Assembly: GCA_030533445.1 (NCBI GenBank)
Contig: CM060072.1
Span: forward strand, 11,737,875 to 11,801,874
Direction of reading: 5' to 3'
Origin: Cyprinodon diabolis
Lineage: Eukaryota; Chordata; Actinopteri; Cyprinodontiformes; Cyprinodontidae
DNA length: 64,000 nt
This document shows, in pieces, positions 23,108 through 34,022 of the stretch; the first letter of the stretch is position 1, and each line of letters begins with the position of its first letter. A program made the translations under genes and the position numbers. The notes beneath the pieces were generated by a model. The model did no database searches, was not told where the DNA came from, and saw nothing but the letters and a program-made list of their open reading frames with translations.

Positions 23108-23520
23108 CCTATTATGGAGGTATGGATTAGATTAACCTTAGACTCTAATAAAATGATTGTTTTGGCTTCAAGGATTGATAGTCACCTGCATGAAACAAAA
23201 AGATCTGAAGTAGAGACAACCACTATCCCTCATGGAGCCTTAAGACAGAGACTCCCAGCTGATAATTAATGTACAAAAAAATAGCTTCATTACCTCAAAA
23301 CAAAAGGGAAGTCTCCTCTGTTTCTGCAGTATTGATTTATCTCTGAATGTATTGATGTGCAGCATGTATTGAGCCGCAGCACACACCAAAAAAACTGGGC
23401 TATTCAAACTCATGTACGCAGAAGCAGTGTAAATAAAAGATGCAATGCTTTATTGAATTATTTTCAGTCTATTGTAAATCAAATGTCAATGAGATAAGCA
23501 GAAGTTTTGTGACATCACAT
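23108..23520. other. Intergenic stretch, nothing recognised
   Basis: No gene, end repeats or tandem structure are seen. Confidence 0.4.
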
Positions 23521-23529
23521 ACCTGTGAC

Positions 23530-23680
23530 CAGTGTTGGGCACGTTTCTTTGAAAAAGTAATTAGTTATAGTAACTAGTTAGTTCTCCCAAAAAATAACTG
23601 AGTTACTGAGTTACTCCACAATAAAAGTAACTACTTACTAGTTAAAGTAACTATTGCGTTACTTTTGCGTTTCTCACCCC
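23530..23680. mobile_element. hAT-like MITE terminal fragment
   Basis: The segment starts CAGTGTTGGGCACGTTTCTTT and continues with repeated GTAACT/AGTTAC motifs in both orientations. This resembles the CAGTGTTGGGCAAGTTACTTT terminus of a widespread vertebrate hAT-like MITE family. The opposite end was not found; the minisatellite follows shortly after. Confidence 0.55.
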
Positions 23681-23818
23681 CGTAACCCTCACCACCCGGC
23701 CCCCACCCTCTCGCCGTGTGTTTCAAAAGCCAGCTGAATAGAGTGGATGACAACAAGTTCCTGCAGAGATTTTTGCATTTATTGCAATTCAACGTAAATG
23801 ATATCAGAATGACAGGTT

Positions 23819-24152
23819 TATAAACCCCATCAGATAGCGTTTCCCCTGCTTAACATGGGGGGAACGATATCTGATGGGCTTCTAAACCAAGTTATATAGC
23901 GATCCCCCTGTCTACCATGGGGGAACACTATCTGACAGGTTTCTAAACCCTGTCAGATAGTGTTCCCCTCTTCTTAACATGGGGGGAATGGTATCTGATG
24001 GACTTCTAAACCCTGTCAGATAGCGTTCCCCTCCTCTTAACATGGGGGGAACGGTATCTGATGGGCTTCTAAATCCCGTCAGATAGCGTTCCCCTCTTCT
24101 TAACATTGGGGGAACACTATCTGACAGGCTTCTAAACCCCATCAGATAGGGT
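23819..24152. repeat. Minisatellite, about five units of 61-63 bp, each an inverted repeat
   Basis: The anchor TCTAAAYCC recurs at about 23821, 23883, 23944, 24007, 24070 and 24133, giving spacings of 62, 61, 63, 63 and 63. Each unit reads roughly CAGATAGCGTTCCCC, a CTTAACAT centre, then GGGGGAACGGTATCTG, so the two halves can pair. Because several units are exactly 63 bp, a minus-strand frame stays open across them (23912-24142, a 21-residue repeat). That frame is a by-product of unit length rather than a gene. Confidence 0.9.
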
Positions 24153-24159
24153 TTAAATC

Positions 24160-24761
24160 CTAGTGTATCAGTGACATTTGCTTTCTCAATTTTATTTGTC
24201 TAAGCTATTTAGCCCGATTTACTTTAAAGTTGGTCATTGGGATGGAGTTTATCTGTATGGTGATGAGATTCAATGGAATGGAATCAGCAGGAAATCTGTT
24301 TGAGTTGCTTATCTCTGCTGCATAAGGAAATTAAACTGCTCCTATGTCCTCTGCAATTGTTTCCATGGAGGCAGCTCTGAAAAACTGCACATTTGTTGCT
24401 GGAATTAATTCTAATTTCAAGAGAGGAATAGTTATTTAGATCTGTGATAACACTTAAAATCTTATTCAGTTACAGTTGATTTTACTCTTCCTTCCATGGC
24501 TGTAAACAGAGTCAGAGATGCTATGGTGTTTGTTTGATCATCTGTTTGATCACCTGGATCTAATCCGGGGGAATGTTTCTCAAAAAGAGTACAAAGAGAA
24601 GAAACATCTTTAAGTATTTACAAAACTTATTCCAGTCATGCTTAACAAATTTCTTAGGTCTACCTTCTTGACCATAGCTGTGGGAACAGCACAATTGGCA
24701 AAATCTACTAAAAGTTTTCTATTTATTCAGAAATGCAACACCCAGTCAGGAGTCCTCTCTT
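24160..24761. other. Intergenic stretch with a block shared with 13553-13615
   Basis: Positions 24533-24592 (TTTGATCATCTGTTTGATCA, then TCTAATC and TTTCTCAAAAA) match 13553-13615 next to the gypsy LTR of copy A's flank. Otherwise nothing is recognised. Confidence 0.4.
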
Positions 24762-24765
24762 TTAA

Positions 24766-25458
24766 GATGGGCGTACACTGTGCTATTTTCAGGGCGATTT
24801 TCCAGTCGTGCAAGAATCTTTCGATAGGGCCGACTTTTAGCCTGATCGTGCGTCGTGAGTCCTGTAGTGTACAGGGGTTAACAAGGGGCGATCAGCTTCT
24901 CACCGCCACCTCCCGATCTGGAATCGTGAGGTCATGTTTGATTTTCTCCTGACTGTCGTGGGCAAATCGCTCAGGGCACATGCGCAAAAAAGGATTCTTC
25001 TTTTTCTTCTTCCTCTCAGATGTAAACACAGCAGCATGGCAGTGATGCAATGAGTGAAATGGATTTCTTCCTGTAAAATTGACAGACCCTAGTAGCCACG
25101 TTTGCTCAGCCATGTCTTTATCCAAATATGTTGTCGCCTTTTCTTTTTTAGGCCTTTCAGAACAAAATTGTCCAAATTGCCAAGGCAGCACGTTTCACTA
25201 TAGTGAGCTTCATATTTCTCTTCTATTTGTTTGGCTTTCAGATAGACGAGTCAGAGCAGCTCCATCTCACTGCAGAGCTGAGTCCGACGTGCTTTTTAGT
25301 TGTGCGGTGTGACCAGGTAGATCGCATGAGAGCGTAGTGCTGCACATACGTTGTGAGGTGTGATTTTACACTGTATGACTAAACTCTGCGGTTTAGTCGT
25401 ACAGTGTGAGCAGTAGCTGCGTGCAACGATGGAAAAAATTGCAGTGTACGCTCAGCTT
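24766..25458. mobile_element. DNA transposon-like element, about 0.7 kb, non-coding
   Basis: The left end GATGGGCGTACACTGTGCTATTTT and the right end, read inward, AGCTGAGCGTACACTGCAATTTTT are imperfect inverted repeats. Flanking TTTAA occurs on both sides (24761-24765 and 25458-25462), so the target duplication could be TTAA or TTTAA. The interior is rich in CGATCG/GTCGTG motifs and further CAGTGTG and ACACTG copies. No transposase is present. The superfamily is uncertain; a TTAA duplication would suggest piggyBac-like, but the terminus is not typical. Confidence 0.5.
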
Positions 25459-25462
25459 TAAA

Positions 25463-26246
25463 GTCTCACACTGCAGTATCATGCACCACAGCATTTCCAT
25501 ATAAGGTGATGGTAGACCCTCTCGTGTCATCATAGGTCGAGCATCTGAATGTCCCATTGGCTAACTTGCTACCACACACACGACCAGTAACAGAAAATAA
25601 TGGAAAAGGATGGAAAGGACATTATTAATTTAACAATTGCTGCTAATATTTATTAGCTTTCTGGCTGAAAAAACCACAATGATACAATTTCAGAGTTCTT
25701 CTGAAACTTAATAAATTATGTCTTGTAAATAACCTCAGACTATAAAATGAAGCTTACAGTGAAAGAGCTCTCTCATAATTAAATATTAATGTATAGTGCT
25801 TGCTAAGACAATAAAGAGATACGTTTATCAACCTTTGTTTGTACCTGTTTAAAGAGAGTAAATGTTCTAATAATGAAAATTATGCTTAAAGCTCTGTTAT
25901 AAAATTCATCCAGGGGGGATTTTAAAAATTAAATGTCTGTTCAAAGTAAAGTTAAATAAAAATCTAATTATATGACCTGAAATGTAACAAGAAGAATTTT
26001 TTTTTTTTTTTATTTAAAATAAAAACATACAAAAAATTCAGTTTATGTCTAAAATATATGTTATACATCTAGGGTTAAAATGATCGAAAGTAGAAAATGT
26101 TTAAACTCTAAAAATATAAAATAGAAGAGATCCTCAAGATAAGCAAAAGACAAAAAAAACTTTTTATGCAGCCCAAATTACAATTCATGCGCTTAACTAA
26201 TGGCATCATTTCACATAGCAAATTAATTTTGCATTGCACGGGTTGT
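25463..26246. other. Downstream flank of copy B, with a possible Ig-exon relic
   Basis: On the minus strand at 25466-25575 a frame reads SKLANGTFRCSTYDD and then STITLYGNA before a stop next to the transposon end. It faintly recalls an Ig C2 strand pattern, but I cannot confirm it. A minus-strand AATAAA at 26014-26009 lies about 235 bases past the stop codon of copy B and is a candidate polyadenylation signal. Confidence 0.35.
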
Positions 26247-28019
26247 TTATTTAGTTTGTCTTGTTTCTTTCACTTTAACATCTGCATATATAACCTCCCC
26301 CTCTGCGTTCCCTGAAAAACATAGATCAAAAATTTTATGAAACTATAGCAACAGATTTCGATATATGTTTTTACAAATTTCAGTTACCTTCATTCGGTGC
26401 CATTCGTCTTCTCGTTTTACAAAGTTTAATATAAAGGAAACTCAGAAGTACAGATAGGGCGACAGTGGAACCAGCTAGCACAGGCACAGTAACCTTGATA
26501 GTAGCAATGTCAGAAACTGGTTTATAAAAGGAAAACAGTGTCAAATCAATAGTGAATATGAGCTTTCCAGTTCCAAAAGTAAAAATTAAATATGGTGTCA
26601 GTTAGTGACAAAGTTGTATGTTTCAAAGCTTAAATTCAACTTTGATAAAAAAAAAAGTAGGCATGAAAAATCTCAAATGAAAATACCAAAAAATAAACAC
26701 AACAAAAAAAAAAAAACAAATAACCTGTGGCTAACATCTGACACTATATTTTCTCATACTGTTCAGTGATCTAATATAAAAGGCCCTTCATATATTTTGC
26801 TTGTTTTCTTTGCTACATACATGAAGCATCAACATGTACCTTACCTTTGCACGTTGTTAACTGATAAACTGATTCCTCTCTGCTGACATTATTCCAAACT
26901 CGGCACATGAGGCTTCCCGTCAGTTGTCCATGCATGCTGATGCAAACATTTGCCACATTGGAATTTTCACCACCACACCTACTGATGTTCTTGCTGTGAT
27001 CTTGTATAAGTGAGTGACCATTTAAAGCTAGAAAGAACTCTACATCATCTCCATTAGAAAAGCATGTAACTGTCTTCTGTTCGGGTGGAAAACACCTTTG
27101 AGACACTGTTGGCTTTGACACTGGCCCTGTAAATGGAACATAATGGATGGCTTTTGAATGACTCTTTCAGTGCTTTTCATTTTTGATGCCACTTAAATCA
27201 TATTTCTTGTATAACAGCAATTTGAAATCTATCTCAGATGTTCTGCATGATATAGTTACTAGATGCAAATTATACATTTTTGGGGGGGTTATATATTCAT
27301 TTTGGTAAAAACGAAAAATTTTGTAAACCATTTTGTTTACTAAAGCAACTATTAAAAACAAGTTTTAAGAAAAGTATAATATTTTTGAAATACTTCTATG
27401 GTAGAAATCCGCAAAGAACAACTATTTTAAGATGCATTTAAGAAGTCAATTTTTTCTTTAAAAAAGTACAAAAAAACATATGAGATACCTTCTATTTTTA
27501 GGTGGACTTGGACTCTTCTCATTATTTGTCCATCAGCTCTGTATTCTTCCAAGACATATTTTCCAGAATGTTCCTTTTTGGCATTACCCAGTCTGAATGT
27601 TCCAGGTTGGATTTGCTCAAATTGATTTGAGTACTCAAAAAGGTTCACTTTGCCATTCTTATCTACCTTCAAAATTAGTTGGTCTTCATCCTTTGTCAGT
27701 CTAATCTCACTGTTTTTTTCACCTGAAAGATTAAAAATAAGTTTCTGTCCTGTTGCTCCATAACAGGCTTGGGTTTGCGTTTCGTCAGAAAAACTGCACT
27801 CGAAATACGCTGTAAGGAGATAAATCAAAGAATTGTTAACATGCCTTTATGTGTATAAGGGATCAGTAGAATAATCTTATTTAATGAAATACAAAAAAAA
27901 AAAACTATTCTTACAACAACCACATTTCATGAATATGTTTATATAGAAGAATAATGTCATAAGAGAGAAACTAAACATTTAATACTTATCCAGGACTTTA
28001 TTTAAATATTAGTAGTAAA

Positions 28020-28059
<40 letters not shown>

Positions 28060-28161
28060 CAATTATCAAAAACTACACTACCATTAAGTACTTAGGAATA
28101 CCTTCTGTAAGTGCGGTCGCAGTAAAAGTTGTAAACATAATGCAGATAGTTATCATTGTTC
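26247..28161 (-). CDS. Receptor copy B: CD2/SLAM-like inhibitory Ig receptor, type 2, intact
   Basis: Exons on the minus strand: exon 1 28161-28102 (ATG 28156, signal peptide starting MITICIMFTTF); V-like Ig exon 27809-27489; C2-like Ig exon 27126-26845; transmembrane exon 26516-26388; tail exon 26311-26247. Every intron is GT-AG and phase 1, and the coding sum is 852 bases, 283 residues. The V-like domain (about residues 19-125) lacks the canonical B-F disulphide, as in CD2-family domain 1, but has an N-terminal C-x10-C-Y-G pair. The C2-like domain (about 126-219) has the four cysteines usual for CD2-family domain 2, plus two more in an insert (SRCGGEN...NVCIS). The transmembrane helix is about 228-249, followed by a basic KTRRR. 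The tail has one ITIM, VIYADV, with Tyr271, expected to recruit SH2 phosphatases. It is likely a leukocyte surface receptor. The subfamily name and ligand cannot be assigned from sequence alone. Confidence 0.82.
28013..28061. repeat. (AAT)n microsatellite
   Basis: About fifteen tandem AAT/ATA trinucleotides lie inside intron 1 of copy B. Confidence 0.9.
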
Positions 28162-28433
28162 CTATAACAAACACATGTAAACACATAAATCAATTTTTGT
28201 TATTCTGATGAAATACTCAAAATATCAATTTGAAATGTGAAATACATAAAGGTGTTATGAGATGAACACTATAAACTATGAAAAATATATGTTGGTTCTT
28301 TTATTAAAGAAAAAACTTACATTATTGTACTTTTATAATAATTTTAACAAAGTTACATTTAGGTTAAATGATCCACCTATATGCTGTTACATGTATACGT
28401 TTATACGGATTCTATCTTTTTTTTTTTACTTAC

Positions 28434-28570
28434 CAGCCTCACTGGTTTGTGATGCACACTTTTGTTGTAGAGAGAGACCTATGAATTTTCTGCAGACAGT
28501 TGACTGGTTTTATGTTCTTCCCTATATGAACTTGAGTTATCTGAATCGAGGAAGCAGGTGCACTGTAAGT
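28434..28570 (-). promoter_or_regulatory. Putative 5' UTR exon of copy B
   Basis: A strong minus-strand donor (CTG|GTAAGTAAA, exon end at 28434) lies 270 bases upstream of the exon 1 acceptor of copy B, preceded by a polypyrimidine tract within that intron. The sequence does not match the first exons of A, C and the left-edge copy, so type 2 genes seem to have their own leader. The 5' limit is unknown. Confidence 0.5.
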
Positions 28571-29110
28571 TGTTGGCTGCAACTTGACAAAAAAAAAAGC
28601 TTCTAAGTTACCATGCAGCTTTCTTTTTAGTTGTCAGAAAATTAAGACAGAACCAATTCCTATGTTTATACTTAATCTGTATATGTTCTATTTTGCCTTA
28701 AATTGCAATAAAGCTTTCAGAAAAAAATGTTGAATACAAAAACTGAGGAGAGTTGAATAATACATAGCAAGGCTCTAATGTAGTATGTAGTAAATTATAA
28801 CACAATAAATTAAACATGAAGTAATAGATATGACGGCTAAAAATGTGGTGTCTTTTGAGGTACAATTTATATTTTACAAAATAATATCTATTCTTTAGTC
28901 GGCGATCCATTCATGAACAGCAATAGGCGCAAATAGATGTGCAACTGGCATTTCTGGATGGATTAATCTTTGAGATAAATATACAACATTCATACTTTTT
29001 GACACACAAGCAGAAATTTAAAAAAGAATTCAAATAAATATTTTTTCTGGGAAACCCTTATCTATCAGCTTGCATTCAAGTAAGTAAGGTGTGGGAAAAA
29101 AGATGGGAGG
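28571..29110. other. Upstream flank of copy B
   Basis: AT-rich; no gene or repeat is recognised apart from short A and T runs. Confidence 0.4.
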
Positions 29111-29112
29111 GG

Positions 29113-29935
29113 ATTGATTGATTGATTGATTGAATTTAATTAAGACAAGTTCCACCATCAAAAGTGATAGTTTAAACAATATGTACAAAAGGAAAAGAAC
29201 AACATGAAGCTCTAGCGGAAGTTCAATTGAAGAAACTCTGGCTTACTTCATCCATCAGAAGCTGATCCGTCTCTGACATGAGCCAATCAGCTTCAAACTA
29301 CTCCACCACGAAGCCCAATCAGCATTCTGCTTTCACTTCATAAGCACCTTCAAATCCCCGTCTCAGCTCGCTATCCAGCAAACGCAATGTCAGATTTTAT
29401 TCAGACGACAATTCACCCACCTCCATCCCCTCCTCCGCCATCGTAGTTGAGTCGTCTTCCATGACATGACTTCTACCCCAACCTCATCAGAGAGTATTAA
29501 TCCCAGTCGTCACCATCCCTCGTCTCATTGCAATTGGTCCGGCAGAAGACCACCATGTTGAGCCCGGTTCTGCCAGAAGTTTCTTCCCAAAGGGGAGTTT
29601 TTCCTCTCCACTGTCGCTTCATGCTTGCTCATCATGGACAGTTCATGGTACCTGCATCACCAAGCAAGACCTCTACATCCTGAGTCTCTGAGTGAAGCCC
29701 CGTTGTCAGCTCCTGTAGTCTCTGGTCCCACAATACAGCTCAAGCAGATCACCTCGTTAACCAGCTCGAACTAAAGCACCACCAGTTTTAGAACATCCCT
29801 ATTCTCATTCATCTACTTATGCATGTTAAAGCATAATCCAGCATGAATGTTCCTGCCGAGGCCTGAGCGCCAAAGACTATACTTTCTTATCAATAAAATT
29901 CTTCTAATTATCTTTTCTCTCTGTGCGAGTTTTTC
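29113..29935 (+). repeat. Dispersed repeat, probable LINE 3' region, with (ATTG)n at its left side
   Basis: A (GATT)n run at 29113-29134 leads into GC-richer sequence. Positions 29556-29625 contain GGTTCTGCCAGAAGTTTCTTC, then GGGAGTTTTTCCTCTCCACT and a GTCGCT block. The same block occurs at 54895-54955, where it is followed by a TGAATTGAATTGAATT tail. This is a common teleost dispersed sequence, probably the 3' region of a non-LTR retrotransposon. AATAAA at 29894 lies near the end. No coding region is left. Confidence 0.5.
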
Positions 29936-30185
29936 AGATTGAAATATACATATTCATTAGTAGAAACTCAATGTTCCATTATAATATCATTGTTTTAGTT
30001 AAATATAAATAAGATTTCTAAAAAAAGCAAAAATTCTAGTTGTATAAATGTATAGGTATTTATGACATCAGATATTACATTTCTAAAAAGGCCATAAAGA
30101 AGTAAAACTTTTGGCAAACCACAGAATTGCAAATGGTTTAACAGTTATTATTGATCAAAAATGCATTTATGTCAATTGACCGGCT

Positions 30186-30430
30186 GTCATGATGTCTGCT
30201 CTGATGGTTGGCTTGATTGTTCATTTAATTCACCTGTTCTTGTTTCCTATTTAATCTGCATGCATTCCCAGTCTTCAGTGCCAGATTATTCTTGAGCCTT
30301 TTGTGTAGAGATTTTTCTAGCATTACTTTATTATTGTGATTGTTTGATCGTGATCTGTTTCTGCCTTTGGACCTTTGACCCTGGCTGCCTCTGCCTGATT
30401 AGTTTGCCTGCCTGTCTCAACAGAAGAGAG
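30186..30430 (+). mobile_element. LTR fragment, gypsy family also at 15960 and 22858
   Basis: The fragment starts TGTCATGATGTCTGCTC and continues GGTTGGCTTGATTG and AATTCACCTG. It shares the CAGTCTTCAGTGCCAGATT block with 16092-16110. Only the LTR is seen; no internal region follows. Confidence 0.65.
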
Positions 30431-31107
30431 AACTTTTAACTTTCAATGGAGCACTCTATTGAAAGCTGCTGCTGCCGCAGTGCATGCTACTGTTTAACTA
30501 CTGTTGCCATCTTCTTTGTTGTGCTTTCTCTAGCATCATGCAGCTTTGTCGTCACGCCCTCAAAACACTGCCCGCTTTGCATCCAAAAATTCAAAACACA
30601 TCTCTGCGTTTTCATTGGCCTGCCAGTTCTAGGGCCTGGGGCATTGATCAAGGCTAGACCAAACTCGCAGGCAGCAAATTATTTTGGCAGGGTGGGGCTA
30701 TTTTACTAGGCTAAATGCCTCCCCCTATAAGCCCTGAACACAAAACACAATTTTGTGTCTGTACAGGCAGAGAATTGTGTTTTCTGCCTGTAGAACGAAA
30801 GATAAACCTCAGGTCATTTTTGGTCAGATTGTACAGAAATTCATTGGCAGTTTCATGGGTAGAACTTGAAGAAAGGTACAGTTGCGAACTAAAACATGTT
30901 TTCCTTTACAGGGAATACAAAGTAAAATCTCTAAATTGCAATGTTCGGAACAGAGCTCATAGCAGGCAGGGTAGGCTTGGGAATAAACAATCATAGATCT
31001 CTCTCTAGGAATCAACTCTCACTGACTCACCCAATTACTATTGTATGTAAACCATCCACGGTCTTTATTGCTGCATTTTCTCTTTCTTTAAATCCAAGTT
31101 CTCATTA
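30431..31107. other. Repeat-like stretch without a recognised gene
   Basis: A moderately GC-rich segment with CATTGATCAAGGCTAGACC at about 30643 and CCTACAGGCAG-type inverted bits at 30760-30790 looks like decayed transposon sequence. Its ends could not be defined. The frames here (30446-30709, 30715-30996) match nothing I know. Confidence 0.35.
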
Positions 31108-31109
31108 TA

Positions 31110-32373
31110 CACTACCTGGCCAAAAAAAAAGTCGCCACCAAAAAAAAAAAGGTCATTCACTCTAATACTTTGTTGGAGCGCCTTTAGCTTTGATTACGAC
31201 ATGCGTTCGCTGTGGCATTGTTTCGATAAGCTTCTGCAATGTCAAAAGATTTATTTCCATCCAGTGTTGCATTAATTTTTCACCAAGATCTTGCATTGAT
31301 GATGGTAGAGTCTGACCCCTGCGCAAAGCCCTCTCTAGCACATCCCAAAGATTCTCAATTGGGGTTGAGGTCTGGACTCTGTGGTGGCCAATCCATGTGT
31401 GAAAATGATGTGCCATGCTCCCTGAACCAGTCTTTCACAATTTGAGCCCAATGAATCCTGGCATTGTCATCTTGGAATATGCCTGTGCCATGAGGGAAGA
31501 AAAAGTATATTGATGGAATAACCTGGTCATTCAGTATATTCAGGTAGTCAGTTGACCTAATTCATTGAGCACATACTGTTACTGAACCTAGACCTGACCA
31601 ACTGCAGCAACCCCAGAACACAACACTGCCCCACAGGTTTGTACAGTAGGCACTAGGCATGGTGGGTACGTCACTTCACCTGCCTCTCTTCTTACCCATT
31701 CGCCCATCACTCTGGAACAGCGTAAATCTGGACTCATCAGACCACTTGACCTTCTTCCATTGCTCCACAGTCCAATCTTTATGCTTCCTAGCAAACTGAA
31801 GCCTTTTTTCCGGTTAGCCTTACTGATTAGTGGTTTTCTTACGGCTACACAGCTGTTCAGTGACAATCCCTTGATTTCCCTTCGCATTCTGCTTGTGGAA
31901 ATGCTCTTACTTTCAGTATTAAACATAGCCCTGAGTTCTACTGTTGTTTTTCTTAGATTTGATCTCACCACACATTTAAGTGATCGCCGATCATGATCAT
32001 TCAGGATTTTTTTCTGGCCACATTTCTTCCTTGAAGATGATGGTTCCCCACTATCCTTCCAGTTTTTAATAATGTGTTGGACAGTTCTTAACCCAATTTT
32101 AGTAGTTTCTGCAATCTCTTTAGATGTTTTCTCTGCTTGATGCATGCCAGTGATTTGACCCTTCTCAAATAGACTAACATCTTTTCCACAACCACGGGAT
32201 GTGTCTTTCGACATGGTTGTTTAGGAAATGAGAAGCAAGTCATTGCACCAGTTGGGGTTAAATAACTTGTTGCCAGCTGAAAGATCATTGCCCATGCAGT
32301 AATTATCCAATAGGAGGCTCGTACCAATTTGCTTAGTTGAATCCATGTGGCGACTTTTTTTGGCCAGGCAGTG
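31110..32373 (-). mobile_element. Second Tc1-type transposon, 1264 bp
   Basis: Ends CACTACCTGGCCAAAAAAAA on the left and CACTGCCTGGCCAAAAAAAG on the right are inverted and flanked by TA (31108-31109 and 32374-32375). Both ends continue GTCGCCAC. The family differs from the element at 17391. It carries a minus-strand transposase broken by frameshifts and stops. Confidence 0.93.
31162..32214 (-). pseudogene. Tc1 transposase, frameshifted
   Basis: ATG at 32214 opens a frame starting MSKDTSRGCGKDVS. It shows an HTH region (LRTVQHIIKNWKDSG) and a basic linker, and stays recognisable to about 31790. There the frame changes: the stretch that should read as the WSDESRF block is out of frame. After further breaks the C-terminal end reappears at 31416-31162 with [13 protein letters not shown] and a GAPTKY end. 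The first catalytic Asp region, the second and the NPIEN Glu region are all recognisable across the three frames, but no continuous enzyme is possible. It looks older than the 17391 copy. Confidence 0.85.
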
Positions 32374-32375
32374 TA

Positions 32376-33496
32376 TATTTGATATAGTAAAATCTTATGT
32401 TCCATATTTTATAGTTTCAAAGCATTCTGTGCAGGCTGGTCATGAAGTGAGGCTTTGCTCAAGGCTTTCCCCTTTGATTTTACAGTTTTATTTTGAAATA
32501 TTTTTAATGTGTAGGACACAGAGACAGAGGTGAAACATCAGCACGGATTGGGATCTGCTCACCCTTTGGAGAAGGAACCTCTATATAAACAAAGCAGTGA
32601 GTGCAGTCAGACTTCTACCACTGAATGATGAATGGATTGGGAGAGATTACCCCTGCTGTAGAGACTGTTGAATTATCTTGAGTAATGTTTCAGTCATTTA
32701 TGCCATGTGAGGTCTACAGTAGGTAGGTCTACAACAGTGTCTTTATACATGTTATAATAATGACTATTTTTGGCAATAGGCAGCAAGGAAGAGCACAGTA
32801 GTATCTAAAAATGCTCTCATGTCATCTTAGCCATACCCGGGCCCTTCGGGCTAAAAAGCTTAATAGCTTTTTTAGCTTCGACCTCATCCTTTTAGTGGTT
32901 GAAAACATTCTGTTTAACACCCACCATTCTGAAATTCTGTCAATGTCCAATCACCATGTTTTTATCTTGTCTTCTCGTCCTCCATATTGACTTGACTCCC
33001 CTTCATTTTCCTCCTCAGTCATCAGGTTCAAACACATGGGACAGCAGTTTCTGAACCCGTTCAATGACTGAATTCTGTCAATCACCTGGTCAAAAAAACT
33101 CACTTAATGAAGACTTAAAAGTGTTTTCAACACCATCACTATCTGTTTTGTTGTGTATATTGGTGTGTATATTCACCATGTTGGCTAGGCAATCTCCCGT
33201 GATGTTACACTTAATATGACTGAAAGTATTTTTCTTTTAAATTACTACTTTATATTTCACCGTTATCTGAATATCTCAAGACTCTAGTATTGACAATAAT
33301 TAAATACAGGAGCTCAGTTCAAATTAAACATTTCATCCCATCTTTAACACTGTCATTACACAGTGGTGTGCAAAGACTGTTTGAAGGGCAGGAGCAGAAA
33401 GAAAGAAAAGAGCACATATAATGTGTCCTCAGCACTGTAAAGGGCACTCTAACATATGTTTTGGCCCCCCAAAATGGCACTTTAGCATGCATTTTG
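32376..33496. other. Intergenic stretch, nothing recognised
   Basis: No gene is seen. At 32838-32880 a short inverted arrangement (GGGCCCTTCGGGC, then AAAAAGCTTAATAGCTTTTT) could form two small hairpins. Confidence 0.4.
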
Positions 33497-33539
33497 TACG
33501 GAGCCCCTCTGATGACATGGTCAAAAAAAAATTTTAATT

Positions 33540-33697
33540 GTGGCCACGAAGTAGTATTTCGTGCGCACGAAGTAGTATTTCGTGGCCACGCAATAAGTAT
33601 AACGTGCGCACGAAATACTACTTCGTGGCCACGTAATAAGTTTAACGTGCGCACGAAATACTATTTCGTGGCCACGCAATAAGTTTAACGTGCGCAC
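33540..33697. repeat. Phased alternating palindromes, left arm
   Basis: GTGGCCAC occurs at 33540, 33582, 33625 and 33668; GTGCGCAC occurs at 33561, 33604, 33646 and 33690. The two alternate strictly with start-to-start steps of 21, 21, 22, 21, 21, 22 and 22. Linkers are GAAGTAGTATTTC-like or GCAATAAGTWTAAC-like. Confidence 0.95.
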
Positions 33698-33735
33698 GAA
33701 ATACTTATTAATAATATTAATATCATTCCTGGACA

Positions 33736-33800
33736 ACTGGGTAAGCAAATCGAGCGCGCCTTCTCTAAGGTCTAAGGCGCGCTCGATTTGCTTACCCAGT
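33736..33800. repeat. Perfect 25-bp hairpin in the fold-back core
   Basis: The arm at 33736-33760 (ACTGGGTAAGCAAATCGAGC and GCGCC) pairs perfectly with 33776-33800 across a 15-base loop. Confidence 0.95.
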
Positions 33801-33804
33801 CGGT

Positions 33805-33850
33805 CTCCGCCAATCACGTGACATTTGTTGCTAAGACGCCATTTTAGGTG
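33805..33850. promoter_or_regulatory. Promoter-like motif cluster inside the fold-back core
   Basis: Within 36 bases lie CCAAT (33810-33814), the E-box CACGTG (33815-33820), an RFX-type half site GTTGCTA (33827-33833) and a YY1-like CGCCATTTT (33837-33845). The local GC content is above its surroundings. Such clusters are usual in housekeeping promoters. That this is a captured promoter is inference from motif density alone. Confidence 0.35.
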
Positions 33851-34022
33851 GAAAAGGCGTAGTGTAAACAACCGCAGCATAGCTAAACGAAGGACTAAAG
33901 GCTCGTTTACATAGCTGCCTGTCCAAGATAAGTCATTACAGTTAACATATGCCTGAAAACAGGGGCGGATTTATTGATATTATTAATAAGTATTTCGTGC
34001 GCACGTTAAACTTATTGCGTGG

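Noticed and set aside
23912..24142. 76-codon minus frame with a 21-residue repeat
   Set aside because: It is produced by the 63-bp minisatellite unit length; there is no start context or family match.
23819..24152. Possible CRISPR-like direct repeat array
   Set aside because: Units are contiguous tandem copies without unique spacers, in a vertebrate genome.
33319..33880. Several overlapping open frames on both strands
   Set aside because: They run through the alternating palindromes of the fold-back arms and translate the same repeats in each direction; no protein family matches.
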